Shown: positions 17,932-25,635, numbered from the stretch's first letter. The stretch is 35,793 bases of DNA from Pedobacter sp. (GCA_004210715.1 SEDB01000052.1:1-35793), one strand, 5' to 3'. Notes: generated by a model not told the origin, from the sequence alone. Numbers and translations: made by a program.

Positions 17932-17960
17932 TAAAGGTACAGCATCGACTATTTTGGCAA
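17932..17960 (-). promoter_or_regulatory. Promoter of the LigB dioxygenase gene
   Basis: TTG (17960-17958), an 18-nt spacer and TACCTTTA (17939-17932) on the reverse strand, one base off the TAnnTTTG consensus. The start codon is 17 nt further on. Confidence 0.55.
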
Positions 17961-18012
17961 CTTGATTTATGTTAAGAAAAGGCTCGAAATTCAATTTATC
18001 CTGCATTGTTAT

Positions 18013-18108
18013 CCGTCGACTGAAGTCGACGGCAATGAAATGGATAGGGCATAATTGGTAGTTCTCTTTTCTTGCTTGACACTCTTTGCCGTCAGTTTCA
18101 ACTGACGG
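18013..18108 (+). repeat. Two-hairpin (REP/BIME-like) element, copy 2
   Basis: Hairpin CCGTCGACTGAAGTCGACGG (18013-18032) and hairpin CCGTCAGTTTCAACTGACGG (18089-18108) are 56 bp apart. GGCAATGAAAT follows the first and TCTTTGCC precedes the second, the same words and order as in copy 1 (9635-9742) read on the other strand. The element ends 12 bp from the AraC-type gene. Confidence 0.7.
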
Positions 18109-18120
18109 AATGGAATCAAT

Positions 18121-18681
18121 TTAAATCTCATCCAATGCTTTCCTTTTATCAGATGCCTGGTTTTTATAGGCTGATGGTGTTAACCCTGCAACTTTTTTAA
18201 ATTGAGCGGAAAGATGTGCAACACTGCTATAATTGAGTTGATAAGCAATTTCACTCAGTGTTAACTCGCCATAAGTAAGCATTTCTTTTGCTTTTTCAAT
18301 TTTTTGAGCGATAAAATACTTCTCAATGGTTTGATTTTCAACTTCCGAAAATACAGCACTTAATTGAGCGTATTCGAGGTTGATTTGTTCGCTTAGGTAC
18401 GAAGAAAGATTAATTTTAAGCGGTTCTTTGGTATAATGCACGAGGCTGATAATTGCTGTTTTTATTTGTTCGGCAATTTGAGTTTTTCTATCTTCAAGCA
18501 ATTCGAACCCGAAATGATTTAGCTTTTCAGCGATTTTAAGTTTATCATCAAAAGAAATATTTTCAGGTAATAAAACTTCGCCAAGCTCAACCGAAACAGG
18601 ATAAAAGCCAAGCTTTTCCAGCTCGGCCTTTACCACCATTTTGCAACGGTTGCATACCATATTTTTGATATGCAGATTCAT
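18121..18681 (-). CDS. AraC-type regulator with N-terminal metal-binding CxxC segment
   Basis: 186 aa. The N terminus (about 1-60) has an HMA-like fold pattern with NMVCNRCKMVV (Cys10, Cys13). The C terminus (about 95-175) is an AraC/XylS helix-turn-helix: IEKAKEMLTYGELTLSEIAY, QLNYSSVAHLSAQFKKV and GLTPSAYK. A metal-sensing domain fused directly to an AraC DNA-binding domain suggests a compact copper-type sensor. It overlaps the stop of the DUF3347 gene by one base (TAATG) and is last in the cluster, so it is probably co-transcribed and may regulate it. The metal and the targets are inferred, not shown. Confidence 0.85.
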   Translation of the reverse strand: MNLHIKNMVCNRCKMVVKAELEKLGFYPVSVELGEVLLPENISFDDKLKIAEKLNHFGFELLEDRKTQIAEQIKTAIISLVHYTKEPLKINLSSYLSEQINLEYAQLSAVFSEVENQTIEKYFIAQKIEKAKEMLTYGELTLSEIAYQLNYSSVAHLSAQFKKVAGLTPSAYKNQASDKRKALDEI

Positions 18682-19184
18682 TATTTCGATTTTATGGTTT
18701 CGGCCACGTCACCACAATCAAACATCATGCTCCCGTAATACGGATTTTCGATGTTTTCTTTTTCGTTTAACCAGCTTGCTTTCGCCATTGGGCAATGCTG
18801 AACATAAACTGTTGCATTGTTAAATTTGATGTTCCTTACGGTTTTAATCATTGCGTAAGAAATACCTTCGAAAGATTTTCTTTGCGCTTTGATGTCTTTT
18901 CCTGCGGTCAGTTCAGTCGCTTTTGCTTTGATTATTTTGGCTTGCTCCATCCAAAGCGTATGTTGTGTTGCTGGTAAATCTTTGTGGGGAATAGCATCCA
19001 CTTTAGCAGATAGCGTTTTCACTTTCTCTGCCGCTACATTTTTTTTATCAGTTGCTAAAGCATTTTTAACATCGTAATAAGCGCTTAATAATTGATTAAA
19101 AGCTGCATCAGTTTTACTTTGTGCGAAAGTTAATTTTGTAGTTGCAATGGCGATTATAGCCATCATTATCATGATTTTTTTCAT
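18681..19184 (-). CDS. Periplasmic DUF3347 protein with CusB-like copper-site tail
   Basis: 167 aa with a signal peptide ending near TFAQ. Residues 25-125 form the helical DUF3347 domain. The C terminus, VYVQHCPMAKASWLNEKENI then ENPYYGSMMFDCGDV, mirrors the tail of Bacteroidota CusB-like proteins, with Cys131, Met133, Met153, Met154 and Cys157 as likely soft-metal ligands. It is probably a periplasmic copper-binding or transfer protein. A 17-bp-arm hairpin lies upstream between it and the outer-membrane gene, and the metal-binding AraC gene follows with a one-base overlap. Confidence 0.85.
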   Translation of the reverse strand: MKKIMIMMAIIAIATTKLTFAQSKTDAAFNQLLSAYYDVKNALATDKKNVAAEKVKTLSAKVDAIPHKDLPATQHTLWMEQAKIIKAKATELTAGKDIKAQRKSFEGISYAMIKTVRNIKFNNATVYVQHCPMAKASWLNEKENIENPYYGSMMFDCGDVAETIKSK

Positions 19185-19209
19185 CTTGTATATATTTAAT
19201 TTATTTGTG

Positions 19210-19256
19210 ATGAAACTTGTGTAAGCTGTAAAATTTGTTGCTTAAACAAGTTTCAT
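19210..19256 (-). other. Large intra-operon stem-loop
   Basis: ATGAAACTTGTGTAAGC (19210-19226) pairs with GCTTAAACAAGTTTCAT (19240-19256) over 17 bp with one mismatch around a 13-nt loop. No U-run follows, so it is not a standard terminator. It fills the 78-bp gap between two copper-cluster genes and could be an RNA-processing or stability hairpin or a regulator site. Confidence 0.65.
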
Positions 19257-19262
19257 TGTATT

Positions 19263-19787
19263 TTATTTTAAAACATTAAAAAAGTTAAATTCTGCTCTTA
19301 GCAGATACATGTTTTTTAAATAGCGATTAGCCATGTTTCCCGTGGCCTGAAACCGATAACCCAAGTCAATCCGGGTTCTGCTGTTTAAAATCACCTGAAC
19401 GGCTGGTGCCAAATCTAAATAAGATTCGCCCGAACCTGGGTCGGTTTTACCTAACAGTTCGAAGTAAAGGTTAAAATTTGGCTCTTTGTAATCCTTATAA
19501 ACAAAAGGCAAAACCAGGTAGCCTGATGAAAGGCTATATGAGAGCATTTTATCTGGCTGAGGCGTATTGAATCTCAAAACTTTATCAGATGGTCCGAAAG
19601 CATCGGCATAACCTAATGTCGCGGAAAGTGCCAGCTTATGCAGCAATTGCGTAAAAATTAATCCGGCTTGCCAGCCACTGTTGTCGCCTTCCAAATTAAT
19701 ATCTCGGCTAAACCCAGGCCTTCTGCTGGTGCTTATTCTGCTATAAGCACCGATTAAAATCAATGCCATTATCCAAATTCTTCTCAT
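19263..19787 (-). CDS. Outer-membrane beta-barrel-like protein of copper cluster, N-terminal part probably missing
   Basis: 174 aa. It starts with a truncated signal-like stretch (MRRIWIMALILI), then GAYSRISTSRRPGFSRDINL and later repeated beta strands (LSSGYLVLPFVYKDYKEPN, YLDLAPAVQVILNSRTRIDLGYRFQ) ending in Phe-rich NFFNVLK. The second part resembles the C-terminal half of a roughly 270-aa Bacteroidota protein found in copper clusters; the signal cleavage region and the first half are absent. An in-frame loss of about 100 residues near 19748-19757 would explain this. It is separated by one base from the upstream HMA gene. Function is unknown; family match is from memory. Confidence 0.6.
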   Translation of the reverse strand: MRRIWIMALILIGAYSRISTSRRPGFSRDINLEGDNSGWQAGLIFTQLLHKLALSATLGYADAFGPSDKVLRFNTPQPDKMLSYSLSSGYLVLPFVYKDYKEPNFNLYFELLGKTDPGSGESYLDLAPAVQVILNSRTRIDLGYRFQATGNMANRYLKNMYLLRAEFNFFNVLK

Positions 19788-19788
19788 T

Positions 19789-20325
19789 TTAAGAAAGAAC
19801 TAAGTGATAAACACGAGTTTTCTTTCCGTTTACAACCGCTGTTCCGTTTGCGTATGCATCAGAATTTACAGAAGCCGCTTGTTTTTTAAATGCAGCACCG
19901 GAGATGAAATTTTTATCAATAACTGATGCTTTCACCGTTCCGTTCAAGGTTTTGTTTTTTGCGTTTACAAAGCGAAAAACATTGCCATCTACAACCGCCT
20001 GACCTTTATCATCAACTTTTACCTGGTTGAATGTGAAATCAGCAGTTAAACCACCCACAGAAAAGCCAGCATCCTGAACTTTTTTACGAATTAAATCGAT
20101 GTTAATGTCGGCGCCTTTTTTGAAGGTTAAAACGAAGATGTTTTTGTTCAAATCCGGTTTTACCGAATTAATAAAACCTAAAGTTTCTAATGATTTTTGT
20201 GTCGCGTTTGAACACATTGAGCAAGTTAAACCAGTTACCTGTAAATCGGCAGTTGAGATTTGTTGAGCCGAAACTTTAACGGCAAAAAGAAGCATAATTA
20301 TGCTGAATATTTTTATTGTTTTCAT
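19789..20325 (-). CDS. Secreted heavy-metal-associated (HMA) domain protein
   Basis: 178 aa with a signal peptide (MKTIKIFSIIMLLFAVKVSA). Residues 24-95 form an HMA domain with TGLTCSMCSNA (Cys35, Cys38), the Cu-binding CxxC pattern. Residues 100-178 form a second, beta-rich domain of unknown family. It is probably a periplasmic copper-binding protein. It lies downstream of the HYC_CC_PP gene, with an inverted-repeat element between, and its stop is one base from the outer-membrane protein start, so it belongs to the same operon. Confidence 0.85.
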   Translation of the reverse strand: MKTIKIFSIIMLLFAVKVSAQQISTADLQVTGLTCSMCSNATQKSLETLGFINSVKPDLNKNIFVLTFKKGADINIDLIRKKVQDAGFSVGGLTADFTFNQVKVDDKGQAVVDGNVFRFVNAKNKTLNGTVKASVIDKNFISGAAFKKQAASVNSDAYANGTAVVNGKKTRVYHLVLS

Positions 20326-20359
20326 GATTTTTGAAATAAGAATAAATTTTGCGCTATCG

Positions 20360-20428
20360 TAACTCCTGAATTTATTTCAGCGCCTTAATAGCAAAGAGAT
20401 GCTAAACGAGTTCAGCATGACGGAGTTA
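20360..20428. repeat. Inverted-repeat element inside the copper cluster
   Basis: TAACTCC...GGAGTTA form the outer ends; inside, CTGAATTTATTTCAGC and GATGCTAAACGAGTTCAGCA belong to the GTCATGCTGAA repeat family seen also at 24826 and 34661. It separates two co-oriented genes and may act as a partial terminator. Confidence 0.6.
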
Positions 20429-20435
20429 TTTAATC

Positions 20436-20840
20436 CTAATTCCTAAAAATACAATTGAAAACATGCAAGGCAACCCGCGTAGAAAGCGGCGGTGCTTTGT
20501 TGCTAATTTTACTGAAAAAAGCTGGGGTAATGTTGGTCAGAAATTCTAAAACCGGCGGATGAAGAAAAAGCTGAATAGAAAACAACTTTGGCATTTGTGT
20601 TTGCGCCTCTGTTTGATGACTATCTTTTACTTTAACCGTTACCTGCGTATTTTTGCAGCAACCATCGTCTTTTATTTTTTCTGCCGGAATATCTTTACAA
20701 AGGTTACAAGCAAGCTCATTGCTGAACAACTTTACATTTGCTAATTTACCACCGCAGAAATGCAAACTTAAAGCCAAACCCATAACACTAACCGCATAAA
20801 ATACGGCCAAAGAAAGTGCTATTTTTTGTTTTAACTTCAT
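20436..20840 (-). CDS. HYC_CC_PP family small envelope protein
   Basis: 134 aa. One hydrophobic N-terminal helix (IALSLAVFYAVSVMGLALSL) runs into HFCGGKLANVKLF, then two cysteine pairs, CNLCKD and GCCKN, and a Pro-rich C terminus. This HFCGG / CC pattern is the HYC_CC_PP family of Bacteroidota, found beside copper and HMA genes. The cysteines suggest metal binding at the envelope; no activity is known. Its start codon is only 5 nt from a consensus -7 box. It begins the reverse-strand cluster and diverges from the cyclophilin gene. Confidence 0.8.
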   Translation of the reverse strand: MKLKQKIALSLAVFYAVSVMGLALSLHFCGGKLANVKLFSNELACNLCKDIPAEKIKDDGCCKNTQVTVKVKDSHQTEAQTQMPKLFSIQLFLHPPVLEFLTNITPAFFSKISNKAPPLSTRVALHVFNCIFRN

Positions 20841-20845
20841 TACGA

Positions 20846-20877
20846 CAAAGTTAAGGTAAAAAAAACCGAATATTAAA
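20846..20877 (-). promoter_or_regulatory. Promoter of the copper cluster, nearly leaderless
   Basis: TAACTTTG (20853-20846) on the reverse strand matches TAnnTTTG, with TTTA (20877-20874) 20 nt upstream as a weak -33 element. The ATG at 20840 follows after 5 nt, so the mRNA would have essentially no leader. Confidence 0.6.
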
Positions 20878-20934
20878 CCGCTTTATTTATTGAATTTCAT
20901 TTTTTAACCTAATTTAGCCTCAAACACCATTTAA

Positions 20935-21624
20935 ATGAAGAAATTATTATTATTTATCTGCGCTTTCTCGGTAATATCTGCCTTTGCCGCGAAGCCTAAA
21001 AATCAGTATATCCGAATTAAAACGGAATTTGGCGAGTGCATTGTGAAGCTGTATAATGAAACTCCACTTCATCGTGATAACTTTTTAAAACTTGCAAAGC
21101 AGGGCTATTATAACGGCACTTTATTTCACAGGGTGATTAAAGATTTTATGATTCAAGGCGGCGACCCGGATTCAAAAAATGCAAAACCAGACACTTTGTT
21201 AGGTGAAGGTGGACCGAAGTACACCATTCCGGCAGAATTTAGAGATGGCTTATTTCATAAAAAAGGTGTTTTGGCTGCCGCCAGAGATAATAATCCTGAA
21301 AAGGCATCAAGCGGAAGTCAGTTTTATTTAGTGCAAGGAAAGGTTTTTACTGAGGAGCAATTGAATAGTCTTGAAGAAAAACGATTGAAGTTTAAAATAC
21401 CCGAATGGCAAAGACAGGTTTATAAAACCATCGGCGGTACACCCCATTTGGACAGGAATTATACCGTTTATGGAGAAATTATTTCTGGTTTAGAGATGGT
21501 TGATAAAATTGCTGTTTTAGAAACCGATAAAAATAACCGTCCTAAAAGTGATGTTAAAATTGACATCACGATTTTGAAAAGGAGAGAGGCAAAGAAGTTA
21601 GAGAAACAGTTGGCGAAAGGCTAA
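20935..21624 (+). CDS. Secreted cyclophilin-type peptidyl-prolyl cis-trans isomerase
   Basis: 229 aa with a signal peptide (MKKLLLFICAFSVISAFA). The cyclophilin core shows FHRVIKDFMIQGGDPDS (catalytic Arg), then AARDNNPEKASSGSQFYLV and YTVYGEIISGLEMVDKIA. An insertion of about 40 residues (EEQLNSLEEKRLKFKIPEWQ onward) separates the QFYLV strand from the C-terminal part, as in other Bacteroidota periplasmic members. It would help fold envelope proteins by isomerising Xaa-Pro bonds. It diverges from the copper cluster with a 94-bp intergenic region. Confidence 0.93.
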   Translation: MKKLLLFICAFSVISAFAAKPKNQYIRIKTEFGECIVKLYNETPLHRDNFLKLAKQGYYNGTLFHRVIKDFMIQGGDPDSKNAKPDTLLGEGGPKYTIPAEFRDGLFHKKGVLAAARDNNPEKASSGSQFYLVQGKVFTEEQLNSLEEKRLKFKIPEWQRQVYKTIGGTPHLDRNYTVYGEIISGLEMVDKIAVLETDKNNRPKSDVKIDITILKRREAKKLEKQLAKG

Positions 21625-21630
21625 TCCATT

Positions 21631-21706
21631 CGTCATACGGAATTTATTTCAGCATCTTTCTGGCTAGGAAGACCATTAAATGAATCAGAGTGACGACCGT
21701 TCATGA
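21631..21706. repeat. Inverted-repeat element with CCGTTCATGA border
   Basis: CGTCATACGGAATTTATTTC then AGCATCTTTC at the left and GAGTGACGACCGTTCATGA at the right. The right border is the reverse complement of the GAACGGTCGTCA word at 7836 and 25812. This is the only feature in the 158-bp gap. Confidence 0.6.
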
Positions 21707-21782
21707 ACTAATCAAATTTCAATAGCCAAGCATTTATTCAATTAATTTCTAAATTTACCGCTTCACCTTTTGAAACTTTTTA

Positions 21783-22550
21783 ATGAAAATCATATCCTAT
21801 AACGTTAACGGAATACGGGCGGCAAGCACCAAAAACTTTTTCGGCTGGTTGCAAGCTACAAATGCCGATATGATTTGTCTGCAAGAAGTAAAAGCATTAC
21901 CAGTTCAAATTCCAGAAATTATTGCCTTGGTTGAACAGTTGGGCTATCATCATTATTGGTTTCCGGCAGAAAAGAAAGGCTACAGCGGGGTTGCAATTCT
22001 AACCAAAATAAAACCCAATCACATTGAGTATGGTTGTGGCGAAGAATGGATTGATCAAGAAGGAAGAATTTTAAGAGCGGATTTTGATGATTTCTCGTTG
22101 ATGAGTTTGTACATGCCATCTGGTTCCAGCGGAGATGAACGGCAGTTAAAAAAATATGAATTTATGCGATTCTTCGACCAATACATAGGCGAATTGCGCA
22201 AAGAAATCCCGAACTTGATTGTGAGTGGAGATTATAACATTTGCCATACTTCAATTGATATTCATAATCCAAAATCTAATGCAAATTCATCAGGTTTTTT
22301 ACCCGAGGAACGCGAATGGATGCAATTATTTTTAGAAAATGGTTTTGTAGATGCTTTCCGCCATTTTAACAAAGACCCGCATCATTACACATGGTGGAGT
22401 TATCGGGCAGGTTCGAGAGGTAAAAATCTCGGTTGGCGAATCGATTATCACTTAGTTACAAAACCAATGGAAAGCAAACTGAAAAATGTAAGAATTTTGC
22501 AAGATGCGATTCACTCCGACCATTGCCCGGTTTTGCTGGAGATGGAATGA
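21783..22550 (+). CDS. xth: Exodeoxyribonuclease III (AP endonuclease)
   Basis: 255 aa, full length. Exonuclease III motifs of the EEP superfamily are complete: MKIISYNVNGIRAA, CLQEVKA (metal-binding Glu), SGDYNICH (Asp/Asn), WWSYRAGSRGKNLGWRIDY and SDHCPV (catalytic Asp-His). It cuts DNA at abasic sites and removes 3' blocking groups in base excision repair in the cytoplasm. It stands alone between a repeat and the hut genes. The family is firm; the symbol follows the E. coli orthologue. Confidence 0.94.
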   Translation: MKIISYNVNGIRAASTKNFFGWLQATNADMICLQEVKALPVQIPEIIALVEQLGYHHYWFPAEKKGYSGVAILTKIKPNHIEYGCGEEWIDQEGRILRADFDDFSLMSLYMPSGSSGDERQLKKYEFMRFFDQYIGELRKEIPNLIVSGDYNICHTSIDIHNPKSNANSSGFLPEEREWMQLFLENGFVDAFRHFNKDPHHYTWWSYRAGSRGKNLGWRIDYHLVTKPMESKLKNVRILQDAIHSDHCPVLLEME

Positions 22551-22629
22551 TGTAAATATGAAAACGAATGATTGCATATGCCGTCTTGATACTTGATTCT
22601 CGCTACTTGATACTTAATAAACTAACCAA

Positions 22630-23868
22630 ATGCTAATCACAAATATAAAAGGTCTTGTGGGCTTGCATCCAAAAGATAAGTTGGTTCTTCGGGGAAGTGA
22701 GATGAATAACTTACCCATCTTGGAAAATGCCTGGCTTTTAGTAGAAGAAGATTTGATTAAAGATTTTGGTAAGATGGACGAAATCCCAGCTTCCATTTCA
22801 CATCTCCCTTCTACCAACGTAAGTGGTCGATATGTTTTCCCTTCCTGGTGCGATAGCCATACGCATATTGTTTTTGCCGCTTCGCGGGAAGAAGAATTTG
22901 CTATGAAAATTAAAGGTAAAACTTATGAAGAGATTGCAGCAGCGGGTGGCGGAATTTTAAATTCAGCCAATAAACTTCAACATGCATCAGAAAACGAGTT
23001 GTTTGAAAGTGCATCCATTCGTTTAAAAAACATGGTTTTGCAAGGCACAGGTGCTGTTGAGATTAAAAGTGGTTATGGCTTAACGGTAGAAAGCGAAATT
23101 AAAATGCTGCGGGTAATCCAGCGGTTAAAATCGACTTTTCCGATTCCAATTAAGACTACATTTTTAGCGGCTCACGCTTATCCAAAAGCATTCAAAGATA
23201 GCCATCAAGGTTATATTGACTTGATTATCAATGAAATGCTGCCAAAAATTGCAAATGACAATCTCGCCGATTATATCGATGTTTTCTGCGAAAAAGGATT
23301 TTTCTCTGTTGAAGAAACAGACCAAATTTTAAAAGCAGGTGCGAAATTTGGATTAAAACCAAAAATACACGCCAATCAACTTTCTGTTTCAGGTGCAGTT
23401 GAAGTGGGAATTGAAAATAATGCGGTTTCTGTCGACCATCTTGAAGAAACCAACCAGCAAACCATAAGCAGTTTAAAAACATCAAATACCATTGCAACAC
23501 TTTTGCCTTCTTGTTCGTTTTATTTGGGGATACCTTTTGCCAATGCGAAAAGTTTAATCGCAGAAAATGTTCCGGTTGCGCTGGCCACCGATTATAATCC
23601 GGGCTCAACACCGTCTGGAAATATGAATTTTGTGGTTTCTCTGGCTTGCATAAAGCTTAAAATGCAACCAGAGCAAGCCATCAATGCCGCTACTTTAAAT
23701 GGCGCAGCTGCCATGGAAATCAGCAATAACTTTGGAAGTATTGCCATTGGTAAAAAAGCAAATTTATTTATCACCAAACCGATGCCCTCTGTTGCCTATT
23801 TGCCTTATAGCTTTGGCGAAACACAAGTAGAGACCATCATTTTAAACGGCGAAATTTATAATGGATAG
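22630..23868 (+). CDS. hutI: Imidazolonepropionase
   Basis: 412 aa, normal length. It hydrolyses imidazolone-5-propionate to N-formimidoyl-L-glutamate, the third step of histidine degradation. The amidohydrolase metal site is visible: CDSHTHIVFAA (HxH), TTFLAAHAYP, KPKIHANQLS and ATDYNPGSTPSGNM (Asp). GAVEIKSGYGLT is a strong family signature. It overlaps hutG by 8 bp, so the two are translationally coupled. hutH and hutU are not in the window and must lie elsewhere. Confidence 0.95.
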   Translation: MLITNIKGLVGLHPKDKLVLRGSEMNNLPILENAWLLVEEDLIKDFGKMDEIPASISHLPSTNVSGRYVFPSWCDSHTHIVFAASREEEFAMKIKGKTYEEIAAAGGGILNSANKLQHASENELFESASIRLKNMVLQGTGAVEIKSGYGLTVESEIKMLRVIQRLKSTFPIPIKTTFLAAHAYPKAFKDSHQGYIDLIINEMLPKIANDNLADYIDVFCEKGFFSVEETDQILKAGAKFGLKPKIHANQLSVSGAVEVGIENNAVSVDHLEETNQQTISSLKTSNTIATLLPSCSFYLGIPFANAKSLIAENVPVALATDYNPGSTPSGNMNFVVSLACIKLKMQPEQAINAATLNGAAAMEISNNFGSIAIGKKANLFITKPMPSVAYLPYSFGETQVETIILNGEIYNG

Positions 23869-24820
23869 CCTTAAAATATATTCGCAAAGCGATATCAATA
23901 ACCTGATTATTTACCGTGAAGGAGAAACAAAACTTGGAGAAAGGATAAAAATCATATCTTCTTTCAAAGAATTGAATTCATCAGATGCCAAATTTGTGAT
24001 TTTAGGTATTCCGGAAGATATTGGTATCCGGGCAAATTCAGGCATCGCAGGCGCATCAACAACCTGGCGACCAGCATTAATGGCTTTCCTAAACATTCAG
24101 AGCAATCGATTTTTATCTGGCGAAGAAATTTTGGTGCTGGGGCATTTTGAAATTGAGGAACCAGAAGATTCTACGATTGATGGCCTAAGAAAGAAGGTTA
24201 GCGAAATTGATGATTTAGTTTACCGGGTAATTGAAAAAATTGTTGCTGCGGGTAAAATCCCAATCGCAATTGGTGGCGGACATAACAACGCTTATCCAAT
24301 GATTAAAGGAACATCGTTAGCTAAAAAAAATCCGATTGATGTTTTAAATATTGATGCACACGCAGATTTAAGAGAACAGGAGGGAAGGCACAGTGGAAAT
24401 GGATTTACTTATGCTTTAGTCGAAAACTACCTGAATCATTATTTCATGTATGGATTGCATCAAAGCTATAATAATGAGTCAATTTTGACTCAAATAGAAA
24501 CCAACCCTAAGCTAAAGGCAATATTTTTTGATGATCTTTTAAAAAGTGCAGAAGAAGAAAATTTCTTTTCTGCTATTGGTTCCGCCGCAGGCTTGGAAAT
24601 AGATTTAGATTGTATTCAAAACGTACTTGCCAGCGCCGAAACACCCTCAGGATTTTCTGTAAATGATATTAGGAGGTTGATTTTAACAAATAAAAACAGC
24701 TTTTCTTATATGCATATTAGTGAGGGCGCAACAAGATTGTTAGATGGTAGAGTGAGCAAATTAACCTCTAAACTGATTGCTTATTTGGTAAGCGATTTTA
24801 TAAAAGCGCAGAAAGATTAA
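23861..24820 (+). CDS. hutG: Formimidoylglutamase / arginase-family hydrolase
   Basis: 319 aa of the ureohydrolase fold. Manganese-site motifs are GGGHNNAYP, NIDAHADLR and LEIDLDCI, in the family order. The position immediately after hutI, overlapping by 8 bp, indicates that it hydrolyses N-formimidoylglutamate to glutamate and formamide, the last step of the HutI-HutG pathway. From sequence alone it could be another arginase-family enzyme, but the context makes hutG the best call. The C-terminal segment YMHISEGATRLLDGR is characteristic of the Bacteroidota form. Confidence 0.88.
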   Translation: MDSLKIYSQSDINNLIIYREGETKLGERIKIISSFKELNSSDAKFVILGIPEDIGIRANSGIAGASTTWRPALMAFLNIQSNRFLSGEEILVLGHFEIEEPEDSTIDGLRKKVSEIDDLVYRVIEKIVAAGKIPIAIGGGHNNAYPMIKGTSLAKKNPIDVLNIDAHADLREQEGRHSGNGFTYALVENYLNHYFMYGLHQSYNNESILTQIETNPKLKAIFFDDLLKSAEEENFFSAIGSAAGLEIDLDCIQNVLASAETPSGFSVNDIRRLILTNKNSFSYMHISEGATRLLDGRVSKLTSKLIAYLVSDFIKAQKD

Positions 24821-24824
24821 ATCG

Positions 24825-24897
24825 GTCGTCATGCTGAATTCATTTCAGCATCTTTCCTGCTTGGTGCTTGCTTTTAAGATTCTGAAACAGAATGTTC
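24825..24897. repeat. GTCATGCTGAA-family repeat
   Basis: CGGTCGTCATGCTGAATTCA then TTTCAGCATC at the left; AAGATTCTGAAACAGAATG at the right. Both ends can form hairpins (GCTGAATTCATTTCAGC; ATTCTGAAACAGAAT). The element lies between convergent genes. Confidence 0.6.
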
Positions 24898-24905
24898 CAG
24901 AAAAT

Positions 24906-25064
24906 TTATAAATGCTCCGCCTCGTATTTCTCCCCAGCCTTTAGCATCAGTTCAATCTGCTTTAAATCATCGGCGGTAAGTTCTTCTTTTTCCTGCAATT
25001 CAAAAACAGCAATCATGTTTTCTTCGTATTGTTTCTCGGTTTTAATAACGATTTCCTGTGGCAT
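24906..25064 (-). CDS. Small hypothetical protein, HigA-antitoxin-like N terminus
   Basis: Below the ORF-track cutoff on this strand. The reverse frame from ATG at 25064 encodes 52 aa: MPQEIVIKTEKQYEENMIAV, FELQEKEELTADDLKQIELM, LKAGEKYEAEHL, stop. The composition is helical and charged. The pattern IKTEKQYE...LTADDLKQIELM...AGEKYE resembles the N-terminal region of COG5499-type HigA-like antitoxins, but the helix-turn-helix part is absent. It lies 10 bp after the stop of the 5-FTHF cyclo-ligase gene in the same direction, so it is likely co-transcribed. Function unknown; it may be a short paralogue or a truncated remnant. Confidence 0.6.
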   Translation of the reverse strand: MPQEIVIKTEKQYEENMIAVFELQEKEELTADDLKQIELMLKAGEKYEAEHL

Positions 25065-25074
25065 GATTGTAAGC

Positions 25075-25635
25075 TTAAAATTTAATGGTTTCTGTTGGTG
25101 TAATGCAAAAGTCTAAACGAATGTCGTGTTCATTCACATCATCAATTCTTGCTATTGCAGGCCACAAAGATAAGCCTATTTTTTGAGCATTTATATTTTC
25201 AAGGAAACGGTCGTAAAAGCCCTTTCCATAACCAACTCGATAACCTACTTTATCAAAAGCTAAAAGCGGAACCAAAACCATATCAATTTCTCCATCGTGT
25301 ATGCTTCCCTTTTGTGGTTCCAGAATGTTGTAAAGATTCTTTTGTAAATCGTTTACCCCCAAATATTCATGATTCGTCATTAATGCGGTTTCAAAATCGG
25401 CTTTAGGTACAATGATTTTAATTTGAGGATGATTTTCAGCCAGCCATTCAATTAGTAGAAATGTATTTGGTTCTTTTTTTTCTGTTATCGGCAAGAAAAT
25501 ATGAAGCGTTTTTACTGTGCTAAAATCCAAAGCCGTGAATTGATTTAACAAGCCATTATTTAACGATTCATATTCCATATCGCTAATCGCTAATCTATCT
25601 TTTAAAGCTTGCTTTCTAATTTCCGATTTTAACAT
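25075..25635 (-). CDS. 5-formyltetrahydrofolate cyclo-ligase
   Basis: 186 aa. It converts 5-formyl-THF to 5,10-methenyl-THF using ATP. The N-terminal KSEIRKQALKDRLAISD and the C-terminal VLVPLLAFDKVGYRVGYGKG then FYDRFL are diagnostic of the family (the GYRxGxGKGxYDR loop binds phosphate/folate). No signal peptide. The small gene at 24906 follows in the same direction. Upstream lies a 324-bp gap with repeats and the EF-P terminator. Confidence 0.94.
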   Translation of the reverse strand: MLKSEIRKQALKDRLAISDMEYESLNNGLLNQFTALDFSTVKTLHIFLPITEKKEPNTFLLIEWLAENHPQIKIIVPKADFETALMTNHEYLGVNDLQKNLYNILEPQKGSIHDGEIDMVLVPLLAFDKVGYRVGYGKGFYDRFLENINAQKIGLSLWPAIARIDDVNEHDIRLDFCITPTETIKF

